Assembly: GCA_024227155.1 (NCBI GenBank)
Contig: JAAELB010000740.1
Coordinates: forward strand, 1-40,315
Direction of reading: 5' to 3'
Length of the DNA: 40,315 bases
DNA from: Desulfobulbaceae bacterium
GTDB lineage: Bacteria; Desulfobacterota; Desulfobulbia; Desulfobulbales; Desulfocapsaceae
Below the pieces are notes generated by a model. It was given only the letters and a program-made list of their open reading frames with translations. It searched no databases and was not told where the DNA came from. Shown here in pieces: positions 16,842-25,701 of this stretch (its first letter is position 1; every line of letters begins with the position of its first letter). Made by a program: the position numbers and the translations under genes.

Positions 16842-17909
16842 ATGGGCCAATTTTTGCCAGCCTGTCTTCCTCTTCTTATCGGTAGTCTCCCTCTTGTTGA
16901 CCATCAGGAGGCCACTGATATTATTTTTGATTATACACCTCACTTTCCCCTGTGGCCGCAACTTCCGATGTATAAGCAGGAAGGGATGATTCTTCAGTAT
17001 ATTCCTGGTTTTCCTGGGGTTACTGAAAGGGATGATAAAGTTTTTATCAATACGCAAGGGGAGGGTTTTGAAGCAGAGCTCGTGGAGTTTTACGAAGAAT
17101 ACCTGATGGTAACCGAAGGTGGTGGATCGCTTGATGGCTCCAGATTTCAACTGTCCGAGGAATCCGCCAGGGGGTTTTATACATTTTTAGCAACTGCAAA
17201 TAACAACATGAGCAGTCTCATCGCTCTCAAGGGTCAGACAACAGGGCCAGTTACCTTCTGTACAGGCCTTGTGGATCAAGATGGCAGGGCCATCTTTTAC
17301 AATGATCAGTTACGGGATGCGGCGATAAAACATCTCTCCTTGAAAGCTCGGTGGCAAACCGGGGAAATGGCAAAAATCGCTGACCAGCCAATTATGTTTT
17401 TTGATGAACCGGCGCTTGCTGGCCTTGGAACTTCAGCATTTATCACTATCACAGCAGATGAAATAATATCAGGCCTGACCGAGGTTTTTGATGCTGTGAA
17501 AGCTGAAGGTGGATTGACCGGGGTGCATGTGTGTGCAAATACTGAGTGGCCTGTGGTCTTTGATTCTGGAGTTGATATAGTTAGTTTTGACGCATATTCT
17601 TTTTTCGATAAATTAATTCTTTATGCGGACCATCTTCAGAGTTTTTTTAGCAGGGGAGGGGTGCTCGCAACTGGTATCGTGCCAACCACCTCTGAGTTAA
17701 TCGATTTAGAAACCGTGGACAGTCTTGTTGGTAAATGGTTTGATCAAACCAGTCAATTGGTACGGCTTGGGATTGAAGAACAAACTATTTTTCAGCAAAC
17801 CCTTATTACCCCAAGTTGTGGAACCGGAACCGTAACAGCTGCACAGGCGATAAAAGTTCTTGAGATGACAAAGGGGGTTTCTGAAAAAATACGTGCACAA
17901 TTGTCCTGA
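16842..17909 (+). CDS. Core-MetE-like cobalamin-independent methionine synthase family protein
   Basis: This 355-residue single-domain protein corresponds to the C-terminal catalytic barrel of MetE (full MetE is about 750). The zinc ligands His and Cys are seen in GVHVCANTEW, and the last zinc Cys in TPSCGTGT. There is no N-terminal MetE domain. Short core-MetE proteins take a methyl group from a methyl-corrinoid protein instead of methyl-THF, so this one could make methionine from a Wood-Ljungdahl methyl donor (inference). AAGGT lies about 9 bases before the ATG. It appears to be its own transcription unit. Confidence 0.8.
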   Translation: MGQFLPACLPLLIGSLPLVDHQEATDIIFDYTPHFPLWPQLPMYKQEGMILQYIPGFPGVTERDDKVFINTQGEGFEAELVEFYEEYLMVTEGGGSLDGSRFQLSEESARGFYTFLATANNNMSSLIALKGQTTGPVTFCTGLVDQDGRAIFYNDQLRDAAIKHLSLKARWQTGEMAKIADQPIMFFDEPALAGLGTSAFITITADEIISGLTEVFDAVKAEGGLTGVHVCANTEWPVVFDSGVDIVSFDAYSFFDKLILYADHLQSFFSRGGVLATGIVPTTSELIDLETVDSLVGKWFDQTSQLVRLGIEEQTIFQQTLITPSCGTGTVTAAQAIKVLEMTKGVSEKIRAQLS

Positions 17910-17921
17910 CCCTGTAAGTGA

Positions 17922-17958
17922 GGAGTAAGTTGGGGTATATACCTTAGTGCCTTACTCC
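17922..17958. terminator. Hairpin downstream of the MetE-like gene
   Basis: GGAGTAAG (17922-17929) pairs with CTTACTCC (17951-17958), with a further GGTATATACC palindrome inside, 13 bp past the stop codon. There is no T-tract, so termination is uncertain. Confidence 0.4.
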
Positions 17959-18027
17959 ATAGAAGCTGTAATAAAAAACAAGAAATTTTGAAAATTGGTT
18001 TGAAATCATAAGCTTAGAGCTATCGCC

Positions 18028-18076
18028 AAGGCACTTATCCAGCGATTCTAAAAAAGTTTCCGACTAGTCGGGTTAG
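18028..18076. repeat. Dispersed 49-bp repeat, module B (copy 1)
   Basis: AAGGCACTTATCC...CCGACTAGTCGGGTTAG is nearly identical to 25226-25274 (one visible difference, C for T). It contains the palindrome CCGACTAGTCGG and, read on the minus strand, a following T6 tract. It runs into the stop codon of the GIY-YIG gene and can act as that gene's terminator. Confidence 0.75.
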
Positions 18077-18378
18077 TATGAATACTGTTGTCCGACTTCT
18101 GACTGGATCAGCTTTTTCTTCGCCGCTGGTGTTAATTTTTTTATTAAGTATTCCCTTTTTGACGCGCCACTTCTGCTGGTGGCGCTTTCAAAATAGACAA
18201 GTTGAACAGGTCGTCTGGCTCTGGTGTACCTTGCACCCTTAGTTGTGAAGTTGTGTTCGTTCATCCGCCGGCAAAGATCTGTGGTAATGCCTGTGTACAG
18301 TGAATCGTCACTGCAGCGGATGATGTAGACAAACCAGGATGTCCTCTCTTTTGAGATGATGTTATTTTTCCCTGTCAT
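18073..18378 (-). CDS. GIY-YIG endonuclease-domain protein (UPF0213/YhbQ-like)
   Basis: This 101-residue protein consists of one GIY-YIG nuclease domain. The signature is VYIIRC...LYTGITTDLCRR, with the catalytic Arg, and a conserved KxxxE-like segment (SKREYLIKKL) follows. Stand-alone proteins of this size are widespread and act on DNA in repair or recombination, though the precise role is unclear. Its stop codon lies in a dispersed repeat, so the repeat may have been acquired next to, or spread with, this region. Confidence 0.85.
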   Translation of the reverse strand: MTGKNNIISKERTSWFVYIIRCSDDSLYTGITTDLCRRMNEHNFTTKGARYTRARRPVQLVYFESATSRSGASKREYLIKKLTPAAKKKLIQSEVGQQYSY

Positions 18379-18503
18379 TATACAGATATCTTGCCAAAAT
18401 TAGTTACAGATGGTATTCAGAACCATCCGTAAAACAGAGGGCTCTCTTGAAATTTATGTAACCGTTCACCGCCCCCTTCAAAAGACTGCATAACCAGAGT
18501 CGG

Positions 18504-18610
18504 TAACCGTTCGTCCTGTGCTCCAGGTTCGTTCAAGCTGGTCTCCTGGCTATAGTTGGCTATGCCAGGAGGCCTGATCGGACGAAAATGGGGTGCTGGT
18601 GAACGGTTAC
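18504..18610. mobile_element. MITE-like element with GTAAC(C)GTTC terminal repeats (upstream of tatC)
   Basis: A 107-bp non-coding element has terminal inverted repeats GTAACCGTTCG (18504-18514) and GGTGAACGGTTAC (18598-18610). Inside is a hairpin CTCCTGGC ... GCCAGGAG (18543-18571). A further copy of the end, GTAACCGTTCACC, lies at 18458-18470 and could be the left end of a 153-bp version. It ends 35 bp before tatC. Confidence 0.6.
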
Positions 18611-18645
18611 AAATTTATTTCCCACTCAAACCACCTTTATGACAC

Positions 18646-19421
18646 ATGAATACAGAAGCCGGAAGCGAAAATTTAGAGAAACAGGCCCTCACAGAACATC
18701 TGCGTGAGCTGCGCTCTTGCCTGATTGTTTCTTTTATTGCGGTGTTTATAGGTTTCTGTCTTTCCTATACAGTGATCAGGCCGATCGGCACCTGGTTTTT
18801 CAAACCTTTGACCGAAGTTCTACCCGTTGGTACTTCACTTATATTTACTTCATATCAGGAAGGGTTTTTTTTTATCTAAAGCTCGCACTGGTGTGTGGTC
18901 TGTTGTTGGGATGTCCGGTAATTTTTGCTCAGATCTGGAGGTTTGTCGCTCCCGGGCTCTTTGCCCATGAAAAAAAGGTTCTGATCCCTTTCACGGTTCT
19001 TTCAACTGTCTGCTTCATAGGTGGAGCAGCCTTTGGCTATTTCGTTGTTTTTCCTCCGGCCTTCAAGTTTCTTGTGGGGTATAATAATGATTTTTTGACT
19101 TCGCTTCCCGCGATCAGTGAATATTTTTCTCTTGCGACTCGTCTTTTGCTTGCCTTTGGAGTTATTTTTGAAATGCCACTTTTTATGGTATTCTTAGCAA
19201 AGGTGGGAGTGATTGATGTATCTTTTCTGAATAGAAATCGGAAATATGCCATTCTGATAAATTTTATTATAGCAGCAATTCTCACACCTACACCGGATAT
19301 TGTTAACCAGATGATGATGGGTATTCCACTAATGGTTTTATACGAAATTAGTGTGGTTGCTGTCTGGATGTTTGGTAAAAAAGGGTTTTCTGGGTTTGGT
19401 GAAACTCCTCCGGCTATTTGA
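18646..19421 (+). CDS. tatC: TatC twin-arginine translocase subunit, split by a frameshift at a T9 run
   Basis: TatC is the multispanning receptor of the Tat system, which exports folded proteins including periplasmic redox enzymes. Frame 1 (18646-18879) encodes the N-terminus with LTEHLRELR and the first helix, then hits TAA. The rest of TatC (from YLKLAL through the final helices) continues without loss in the -1 frame to 19421. The switch occurs exactly at TTTTTTTTT (18865-18873): slipping back by one base, or adding one U, restores GFFFYLKLAL. The product would be about 258 residues, normal for TatC. It may be slippage-expressed, a recent pseudogene, or a sequence error. No good ribosome binding site precedes the ATG. 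No tatA or tatB is in the window. Confidence 0.85.
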
Positions 19422-19473
19422 AAAGAGCCAGGAATAACAGGAGTAGGTTCACTGGATTTATGTAAAAATAATT

Positions 19474-19581
19474 GTAACTATTCAGCAGCACCCCATAGGC
19501 TCACGATCAAGCTGTCCAGCATACAGGTGTATAGCTAAACCAGCTTGCTTGTGCCCCACTGGAGCACTGCTAAACAGTTAC
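19474..19581. mobile_element. MITE-like element with GTAACT(A)TTCAGCAG terminal repeats (downstream of tatC)
   Basis: A 108-bp non-coding element has imperfect terminal inverted repeats GTAACTATTCAGCAG (19474-19488) and CTGCTAAACAGTTAC (19567-19581), 12 of 15 matching. An internal pair CAAGCTG / CAGCTTG lies at 19508-19547. Size, end sequence and layout resemble the element at 18504-18610. Confidence 0.6.
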
Positions 19582-19658
19582 AGTTCCCTGCTTAAATAAG
19601 GTTTTTTGCTGTTGGTTGAATAGTTAAGAATAATTTAAGGTCTAAATGGAGGTAATTT

Positions 19659-20930
19659 ATGTCGAATAATGCAGACTTTAGTAAATTGATTCAGGTTGGC
19701 CGCCCCCCTAATATAGTACAACGTTTTCCAAACTCCCAGGCCCTTATTGTGAGTGGCAAGGTCATTGACCAGGCTTTAACTCAAAAAGGCGGGGCGATGA
19801 CTATGGCTGCAAACGGCAGGAACAGTCTTGTAATCAGGGGAGCACTTCTTGCCGCGCAGCGGGCCGATGCCGCCATAATCATCGAAATTGCCCGCTCTGA
19901 GAGTAGTTACTGCCCAATCACTTTTTACAATATAGCCATGCAGGTCGATGCAGCGTGTAATGAGCTTGGTATAACCATACCGGTTGCAATCCACGCAGAC
20001 CATTATGGCATAAAATCAGAAGATGATCTTCCTTTTGCCAGGATGGAAATCCCTTCAATTTTTGATGCCGGAATGACATCCATCGCGGTGGATGCGTCCC
20101 ACATGCCGGATGATAAAAACCTGTTGGCAAATATTGAATTGAATGCGTTTATTCCCGCCTGGGCCGGACTTGAAACAGAGGTTGGCGAGATTAAGGGTAA
20201 CCAGGGGCTGTCAACGGTAGATGATGCGTCTTTCCTTATCAAAGGACTTAACGCCCATGGTATCTTTGCAGATTGGATTGCCTTAAATAACGGCTCCTCA
20301 CATGGATTAGAAGCAAGTGGAACCGGTATTCAGGTAGAGTTGACCGGAGAAATCCACAAACATCTGGAACCGTATGGAGTGTCTGGTGCCCAGCATGGTA
20401 CATCTGGCAATAATTCTGATAAATTACGGGCTATTACAGCGAACACCCGGACCACAAAGGCCAATGTTGCGACCGCTTTGCAAATGGTCAGTTGGGGGGT
20501 GGAGGTGAATGATTTTGGTAATGCCACTCAGGATAGTGAAGGCAATTTCATCAAGGTGCAAGGAGAGGGTGTTACTGACGAGACCTGGCAGAAAATGACA
20601 AATTATGCCACTGCACATGGCTTGTCCGGGGGAGATTATAAAAAATTGAATCTGCCATTCGAATCGCTTATTCTAGCGCAGCCAGCGGATGTTCGCGAAA
20701 GAATGGTGCACCGTGTCGAAGACTTTGTATTTAATATGTTGACCAATGTGTTCAGCGCTGGTGGTACCGCAACTATTGCCAAAGAACTTATTTTAGAGGC
20801 GGGATCCCATGATCTTGGTGCAAAGGGTAAGAGGATCGAAGATCCAGCTGAATGGACGAGAGAATTAATAATTGAAAGAGCAAAAACTCTTGATGTGGAT
20901 AAAGGGCCGGATGGAGATTTTGACGACTGA
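19659..20930 (+). CDS. Class II fructose-bisphosphate aldolase (long form)
   Basis: This 423-residue zinc-dependent aldolase family protein cleaves or forms fructose 1,6-bisphosphate from DHAP and glyceraldehyde 3-phosphate. Motifs are AIHADHYG with the zinc His/Asp, ALNNGSSHG, and SGAQHGTSGNN. It is longer than the ~350-residue standard class IIA enzyme and belongs to a ~420-residue subgroup, so a related aldol substrate is possible. A strong GGAGGT sits seven bases before the ATG. It precedes a nucleotide-sugar epimerase and matches the gluconeogenic role implied by the FBPase at 37987-39840. Confidence 0.88.
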   Translation: MSNNADFSKLIQVGRPPNIVQRFPNSQALIVSGKVIDQALTQKGGAMTMAANGRNSLVIRGALLAAQRADAAIIIEIARSESSYCPITFYNIAMQVDAACNELGITIPVAIHADHYGIKSEDDLPFARMEIPSIFDAGMTSIAVDASHMPDDKNLLANIELNAFIPAWAGLETEVGEIKGNQGLSTVDDASFLIKGLNAHGIFADWIALNNGSSHGLEASGTGIQVELTGEIHKHLEPYGVSGAQHGTSGNNSDKLRAITANTRTTKANVATALQMVSWGVEVNDFGNATQDSEGNFIKVQGEGVTDETWQKMTNYATAHGLSGGDYKKLNLPFESLILAQPADVRERMVHRVEDFVFNMLTNVFSAGGTATIAKELILEAGSHDLGAKGKRIEDPAEWTRELIIERAKTLDVDKGPDGDFDD

Positions 20931-20984
20931 AAGAGTTTTGAGTCGTTGTCGGAATAGTTCTGGATGAAAGGCAGATAGAAATAT

Positions 20985-22004
20985 ATGAATGAAATAAAGA
21001 AAGTTCTTATTACAGGGGGTGCCGGTTTTATTGGTGCTCATTTAGCGAAAAAACTGATAGCTGGTGGGGCTGAGGTTGTTGGTCTGGATAATCTCAACGA
21101 TTACTACGACCCGCAGTTGAAAAAAGACCGAATGGAGTCTTTGGCTTCCGGTCCCGGATTTGTCCACGCTCCAGTGGAACTTTCGGATAGAGATGCAGTT
21201 GCCGACCTGTTTGAGCAAAATAATTTTGATGCGGTGGTAAATCTCGCTGCCCAGGCTGGGGTTCGTTACTCTCTTATTAACCCAGCCTCGTATGTTGATA
21301 CTAACCTGGTGGGTTTTGTTAATATCCTCGAGGGGTGCAGGCATTCCGGGGTAAAGCATCTTGTCTATGCATCGTCGAGTTCAGTTTACGGTGCTAACAC
21401 CAAGATGCCCTTTTCGGTCCATGACAATGTGGACCATCCTGTATCTCTGTATGCTGCCTCAAAAAAAGCAAATGAGTTGATGGCGCATACCTATAGTCAT
21501 CTGTTTAATCTTCCGACAACTGGACTTCGTTTCTTTACCGTATATGGGCCTTGGGGGCGACCGGATATGGCGCTCTTCCTCTTCACCAAGGCAATTCTTG
21601 AAGACAGACCAATAGATGTGTTTAATCATGGTAATATGGAACGTGATTTTACTTATATAGATGATATTGTTGAGGGTGTTTATAGGGTTATCCACAAGAT
21701 TCCGACTGGGAATCCGAGCTGGAGTGGAGATGATCCCGATCCAGCCACGTCCTATTGTCCCTACAGGGTGTACAATATAGGCAATAACAATAAGGAAAAG
21801 TTACTCAGGTATATTGAGGTTCTTGAAGAGAGTTTGGGGAAAAAGGCTGAAAAGAACTTTATGCCCATGCAGCCCGGGGATGTACCTGCAACCTATGCCA
21901 ATGTTGATGATCTGGTGTCCGATTTTGACTATAAACCAGGGACTACTCTGGAGTACGGTATCGGTAAATTTGTGGATTGGTATAAGGACTATTTTAAAGT
22001 TTGA
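20985..22004 (+). CDS. NAD-dependent epimerase, UDP-glucuronate 4-epimerase-like
   Basis: This is a 339-residue short-chain dehydrogenase of the extended type. It has [15 protein letters not shown] (NAD-binding GxxGxxG) at about 10-24, [13 protein letters not shown] (typical of UDP-glucuronate epimerases), the catalytic Ser/Tyr/Lys as SSSVYG and YAASKKANE, and [15 protein letters not shown] near 185-200. It makes UDP-galacturonate from UDP-glucuronate for surface polysaccharide. It lies 54 bp after the aldolase gene, so co-transcription is likely. Confidence 0.9.
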   Translation: MNEIKKVLITGGAGFIGAHLAKKLIAGGAEVVGLDNLNDYYDPQLKKDRMESLASGPGFVHAPVELSDRDAVADLFEQNNFDAVVNLAAQAGVRYSLINPASYVDTNLVGFVNILEGCRHSGVKHLVYASSSSVYGANTKMPFSVHDNVDHPVSLYAASKKANELMAHTYSHLFNLPTTGLRFFTVYGPWGRPDMALFLFTKAILEDRPIDVFNHGNMERDFTYIDDIVEGVYRVIHKIPTGNPSWSGDDPDPATSYCPYRVYNIGNNNKEKLLRYIEVLEESLGKKAEKNFMPMQPGDVPATYANVDDLVSDFDYKPGTTLEYGIGKFVDWYKDYFKV

Positions 22005-22030
22005 GTTTGGTCACGGTCACTCTTTGAACA

Positions 22031-22068
22031 AAAACTGCGTATCCTGAGTCTTCAGGATACGCAGTTTT
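22031..22068. terminator. Bidirectional Rho-independent terminator
   Basis: A 17-bp perfect stem, AAAACTGCGTATCCTGA (22031-22047) with TCAGGATACGCAGTTTT (22052-22068), has a 4-nt loop and T-tracts on both strands. It lies between the convergent epimerase and dxs genes. Confidence 0.92.
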
Positions 22069-22091
22069 TTTAAATCCAGAGAGTACCATAT

Positions 22092-23999
22092 TTACTCCTT
22101 GGATTCGGCCATAAGTTGTATGGCTGTTTGGATTATTGACGGCGCATCGATTCCACTGTTTTTCCACAAAGTCTTTTGGGGCCCATGTTCCACAAAGTTA
22201 TCCGGATGCCCAAGCAATCGTGTTTTTACTCCAGAGAGGTCGCTGCGGCTTAAGAGTTCCAATACCGAACTGCCAAAGCCACCCTGTCGAACATTATCCT
22301 CAATTGTAATCATTTTTGAGGTGTGTCTTGCCCAATGGGCAATGAGGTCACCGTCAAGTGGTTTGACAAATCGAGGATTTATCACAGCCGCACCTATGCC
22401 TATTTTTTTCAGCCCATCTGCCGCTTTGAGAGCAGAGTAGACTCGGTTTCCAATAGGCAACAGGAGGATGTCATCACCTTCTGCCAGTAATTCCCCTTTG
22501 CCTATCTCAAGCGGCTGTAGCTTTTCAGAAAGTTCAACATCATGGCCAGCCCCCCTTGGATAGCGAATAGCAGTGGGGCCATTATGGTTTACAGCGGTAA
22601 AAAGCATGTGTCGCAGTTCATCTTCATCCTTTGGCGCCATTATCACCATATTGGGGATAAAGCTGAGAAATGAAAGGTCAAACACTCCGTGGTGGGTTGG
22701 GCCATCATCTCCGACAACTCCAGCTCTGTCAATTGCCAGGGTAACCGGCAGGCCAGGGATGCAGATATCATGGATGATTTGATCCAGCGCCCGCTGGTAA
22801 AAAGAAGAGTAGATTGCGACAACCGGCCTCAACCCCTCTGATGCAAGGCCTGCGGCAAAAGTTAACGCATGCTGTTCAGCAATTCCAACATCGACAAAAC
22901 GATCTGGAAACTCTTCTGCAAATTTGACCAAACCAGTACCTGATGTCATGGCGGCGGATATTGCCACAATTCGTTTGTCTGTTTGGGCCATTCGGGCAAG
23001 GGTGTCGCCAAATACTTTTGTGTATGTTACGGGGCCGTTGGATGTATGGGGCTTGCCACTGACTATATCGAAAGGGCCAATGCCGTGAAAGATATCAGGG
23101 TTTATCTCTGCCGGCTCATATCCTTTTCCTTTTTTAGTCAGGACATGAATCAACATCGGCCCCTGGGAGGTGTCACGCACGGTTTCCAGGGTTTCAAGCA
23201 AATCCTCGAGATTATGTCCGTCAATCGGACCAATGTAGTTGAACTTAAATGCCTCAAAAAGCATTCCGGGTGTAAAGAAGCTTTTAAAGCTTTCTTCACT
23301 CTTTCTGAGAATATTGAGTATATTTTCGCCAACATCTGAAATGCCGAGCTTTTCAACCAGATGGGCCTTGACTCGGCTCATGGTTTTGCCGGTGAGCTTG
23401 CGACTCAAGAAATTAGAAAGTGCTCCAACATTGGGCGATATAGACATCTCGTTGTCATTTAGTACGACAATCAAGTCCTTGTCAAGATGACCTGCATGAT
23501 TGAGAGCTTCAAAAGCCATACCTGCGGTCATGGAACCGTCGCCGATAACAGCTATGGCCTTCTGGCTACAATCTTTTAGAGCCTTGGCAAGTGTAATACC
23601 TGTTGCCGCAGATATAGAGGTGGAGCTGTGGCCAGTCTCAAAGGCATCGTACTCAGATTCTTTCGTTTTAGGGAATCCGCTCATCCCTTTATACTGCCGA
23701 AGTGTAGCAAACTGCTCTCTTCTGCCCGTAAGCAGTTTATGGGCATAGGATTGATGGCCAACGTCCCAGATTATCTTATCATTAGGGGTGTCAAAGATAT
23801 AGTGTAAGGCTATAGTGAGTTCAACGACACCCAGGCTTGGGGCAAGGTGACCACCGGTCCTCGAAACGGTTTGAACAATGGTGTCTCGTAAGTCTTGTGC
23901 CAACTCTTCCAGCTGCGCAATCGAGAATTCTCGAATGTCTTTTGGCGATTCAACGTTTTCTAAAAGATTTGTAGATCTTATGGGTTCAGGTATCGACAT
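22092..23999 (-). CDS. dxs: 1-deoxy-D-xylulose-5-phosphate synthase
   Basis: This 635-residue thiamine-diphosphate enzyme condenses pyruvate and glyceraldehyde 3-phosphate, the first step of the MEP isoprenoid pathway. Features are DVGHQSYAHKLLTGR (substrate/TPP region, ~80-94), the TPP motif GDGSMTAGMAFEALNHAG, DVGIAEQHA with the catalytic Glu, and the C-terminal transketolase domain with RYPRGAG. Length is normal for Dxs. It lies 33 bp downstream of ispA and forms the conserved xseB-ispA-dxs operon. Confidence 0.97.
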   Translation of the reverse strand: MSIPEPIRSTNLLENVESPKDIREFSIAQLEELAQDLRDTIVQTVSRTGGHLAPSLGVVELTIALHYIFDTPNDKIIWDVGHQSYAHKLLTGRREQFATLRQYKGMSGFPKTKESEYDAFETGHSSTSISAATGITLAKALKDCSQKAIAVIGDGSMTAGMAFEALNHAGHLDKDLIVVLNDNEMSISPNVGALSNFLSRKLTGKTMSRVKAHLVEKLGISDVGENILNILRKSEESFKSFFTPGMLFEAFKFNYIGPIDGHNLEDLLETLETVRDTSQGPMLIHVLTKKGKGYEPAEINPDIFHGIGPFDIVSGKPHTSNGPVTYTKVFGDTLARMAQTDKRIVAISAAMTSGTGLVKFAEEFPDRFVDVGIAEQHALTFAAGLASEGLRPVVAIYSSFYQRALDQIIHDICIPGLPVTLAIDRAGVVGDDGPTHHGVFDLSFLSFIPNMVIMAPKDEDELRHMLFTAVNHNGPTAIRYPRGAGHDVELSEKLQPLEIGKGELLAEGDDILLLPIGNRVYSALKAADGLKKIGIGAAVINPRFVKPLDGDLIAHWARHTSKMITIEDNVRQGGFGSSVLELLSRSDLSGVKTRLLGHPDNFVEHGPQKTLWKNSGIDAPSIIQTAIQLMAESKE

Positions 24000-24032
24000 A
24001 ACTTCTTTCTTGAAACAGTAATCTGTTATTTT

Positions 24033-24968
24033 TCAATTACTTCTAGTGTAAATGTATCTCGCTAGAGCCCGTAGTGGGTCGGCTTGATCATCAAAATCCT
24101 GCAGGGCACCAATTGCCCCATCAACTGCCTCTAAAGCTTTTTGGCGTGTTCCTTCAACGCCAAAGTATGCTGGATAGGTAGCCTTGCCGCGGGAAGCATC
24201 TGAGCCGGCGGCTTTCCCTAACTGTTCCGTTGTAGAGGTTGCATTGAGTAAATCATCAACAATTTGGAACGCAAGACCGATTTTATCACCATAGATCTTG
24301 AGCTGCTCTATCTGTTCTTTTGACGCATCAGCCCCGAGGCCACCTGCATGTACAGAACCTGTGATGAGAGCCCCGGTCTTACTTTTATGAATGGTTTGTA
24401 ATGTACTAAATGGAAAGTCGCTGTTTTCGCTGCCGATGTCAAGAGCCTGCCCTCCAACCATCCCATATGGCCCTGCTGCCCTGGAAATCACCTGGATAAT
24501 AGCAAGACGTTTTTCGGCAGACAGTGGACTGTTTGTCGTGTCACTTAAGATGTCAAAACCCCAGGTCAGTAAACCATCTCCGGCCAGTATTGCTGCGGCC
24601 TCGCCATAGAGTGTATGGTTGGTGTCCTGTCCCCTGCGCAAGTCATCATCGTCCATCGCGGGAAGGTCGTCATGGACCAGGGAGTAGGTGTGTATGCACT
24701 CAAGTGCACAGGCTACCGGCAGAAGGTTTTTTTGTGTATCTGCTGAATGGTTTACAGCTTCTGCTGCCGCAAGGCATAGGATGGGTCGAACTCTTTTCCC
24801 ACCTGCGAAGAGGCTGTAGCGCATTGCCTCAAAATGGTTTAAAAAAGGGCCTTCTTCAGGGAGCATTAGCTCTTTCAAACCATTTTCTACTATCTTTTTC
24901 TTGTCATTCAGGTAGGTTTTGATGTCCACTTTCTTGTCCGTCAAAGGGTACTGGTTCGAGTTTACCAT
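24033..24968 (-). CDS. ispA: Polyprenyl (farnesyl/geranyl) diphosphate synthase
   Basis: This protein of about 311 residues is a short-chain prenyltransferase that condenses IPP with allylic diphosphates. It has the first Asp-rich motif [14 protein letters not shown] (FARM), GGKRVRP with the substrate-binding Arg, and the second Asp-rich motif FQIVDDLLN. The start is uncertain. The ATG at 24968 overlaps xseB by 65 bp. A GTG at 24929 would give VDIKTYLN, the usual family N-terminus, and overlap by only 26 bp. A TTG at 24977 is also open. It is translationally coupled to xseB, with dxs downstream. Confidence 0.95.
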   Translation of the reverse strand: MVNSNQYPLTDKKVDIKTYLNDKKKIVENGLKELMLPEEGPFLNHFEAMRYSLFAGGKRVRPILCLAAAEAVNHSADTQKNLLPVACALECIHTYSLVHDDLPAMDDDDLRRGQDTNHTLYGEAAAILAGDGLLTWGFDILSDTTNSPLSAEKRLAIIQVISRAAGPYGMVGGQALDIGSENSDFPFSTLQTIHKSKTGALITGSVHAGGLGADASKEQIEQLKIYGDKIGLAFQIVDDLLNATSTTEQLGKAAGSDASRGKATYPAYFGVEGTRQKALEAVDGAIGALQDFDDQADPLRALARYIYTRSN

Positions 24969-25152
24969 CTTTTTCAAGCAACATCTCTACCTTGGCCTTT
25001 GCCTCAGTAAGCTGCTCTGTACAGTAGGTGGCGAGCTGGATACCTTCGTCAAATTTTTTTAAACTGTTTTCAAGACTCAATTCTCCGGCTTCTAATTCGT
25101 CGGTAATTTTCTCAAGTTTAGTGAGCGCTGCTTCAAATGTCTTTTTGGCCAT
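24904..25152 (-). CDS. xseB: Exodeoxyribonuclease VII small subunit
   Basis: This 82-residue protein has the typical XseB pattern: [19 protein letters not shown], then [19 protein letters not shown], forming a helical hairpin that binds XseA. The enzyme degrades single-stranded DNA to oligonucleotides. xseB commonly starts the ispA-dxs operon, as here. The C-terminal ~20 codons overlap the ispA start. The large subunit gene is not in the window. Confidence 0.93.
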   Translation of the reverse strand: MAKKTFEAALTKLEKITDELEAGELSLENSLKKFDEGIQLATYCTEQLTEAKAKVEMLLEKDGKLEPVPFDGQESGHQNLPE

Positions 25153-25180
25153 ATCAATATAGTAAGTAGGGCTATTATTA

Positions 25181-25274
25181 GTACCTTAGAAATTCATTTC
25201 GTGTTTTTTATGAATGAATTTCGTGAAGGTACTTATCCAGCGATTCTAAAAAAGTTTCCGACTAGTCGGGTTAG
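25181..25274. repeat. Composite dispersed repeat (modules A and B)
   Basis: GTACCTT (25181-25187) and AAGGTAC (25226-25232) enclose the GAAATTCATT / AATGAATTTC arms, making an imperfect hairpin (module A, shared with 13838-13886). It continues into the 49-bp module B (25226-25274, shared with 18028-18076), which ends in CCGACTAGTCGGGTTAG. This is the only copy in the window with both parts. It lies about 30 bp upstream of xseB. Confidence 0.75.
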
Positions 25275-25701
25275 TTACCTGCTGGGGTTGCTGTCCCGAT
25301 TACGGGTTGGTTGTTGACGGGGGATTAACAGGACAAAAAAGGGTGTTGCCTCCCTTCAATATTCTGACTAAAACGGATGCACAATTTACTAACAATGCGG
25401 GAAATTACTATACACAAGAGCATAATTGTCAGAAAAAATCATCGTATATATTCTCAAACAGCGAAGATGTCGAGATGAAAAATTATCATCCCGCACTTGT
25501 TTTCTACATTTATGAGTCTGTTGATTTAATAGCATTTTTGTTCAATATCGAGGCAAACAAAAAATTTTACCACAGGCATATAATTGATATTCCGAGGATA
25601 AAATTTTTGGTTTAACGAAGAGATTGGGCGAAAAGGCATTAAATCAACGGGCTCATTTATTGCAATTTGCATTCCATGGGTTTTTACCAAACCGGTATAT
25701 A
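25275..25701. other. Intergenic region before xerC
   Basis: About 430 bases. An open frame at 25307-25615 has no family pattern, no good ribosome binding site and low-complexity composition, so I do not call it a gene. The region probably holds divergent promoters for xseB and xerC, but no clear sites could be placed. Confidence 0.5.

Noticed and set aside
18717-19421. Independent TatC-like ORF starting at 18717
   Set aside because: Its first ~50 residues (before YLKLAL) are the wrong frame of tatC and look nothing like TatC. The real start is at 18646 with a frame change at the T9 run.
25307-25615. 102-codon open frame upstream of xerC
   Set aside because: No recognisable domain, atypical composition, no good ribosome binding site, and it lies just after a repeat. 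It is probably non-coding.
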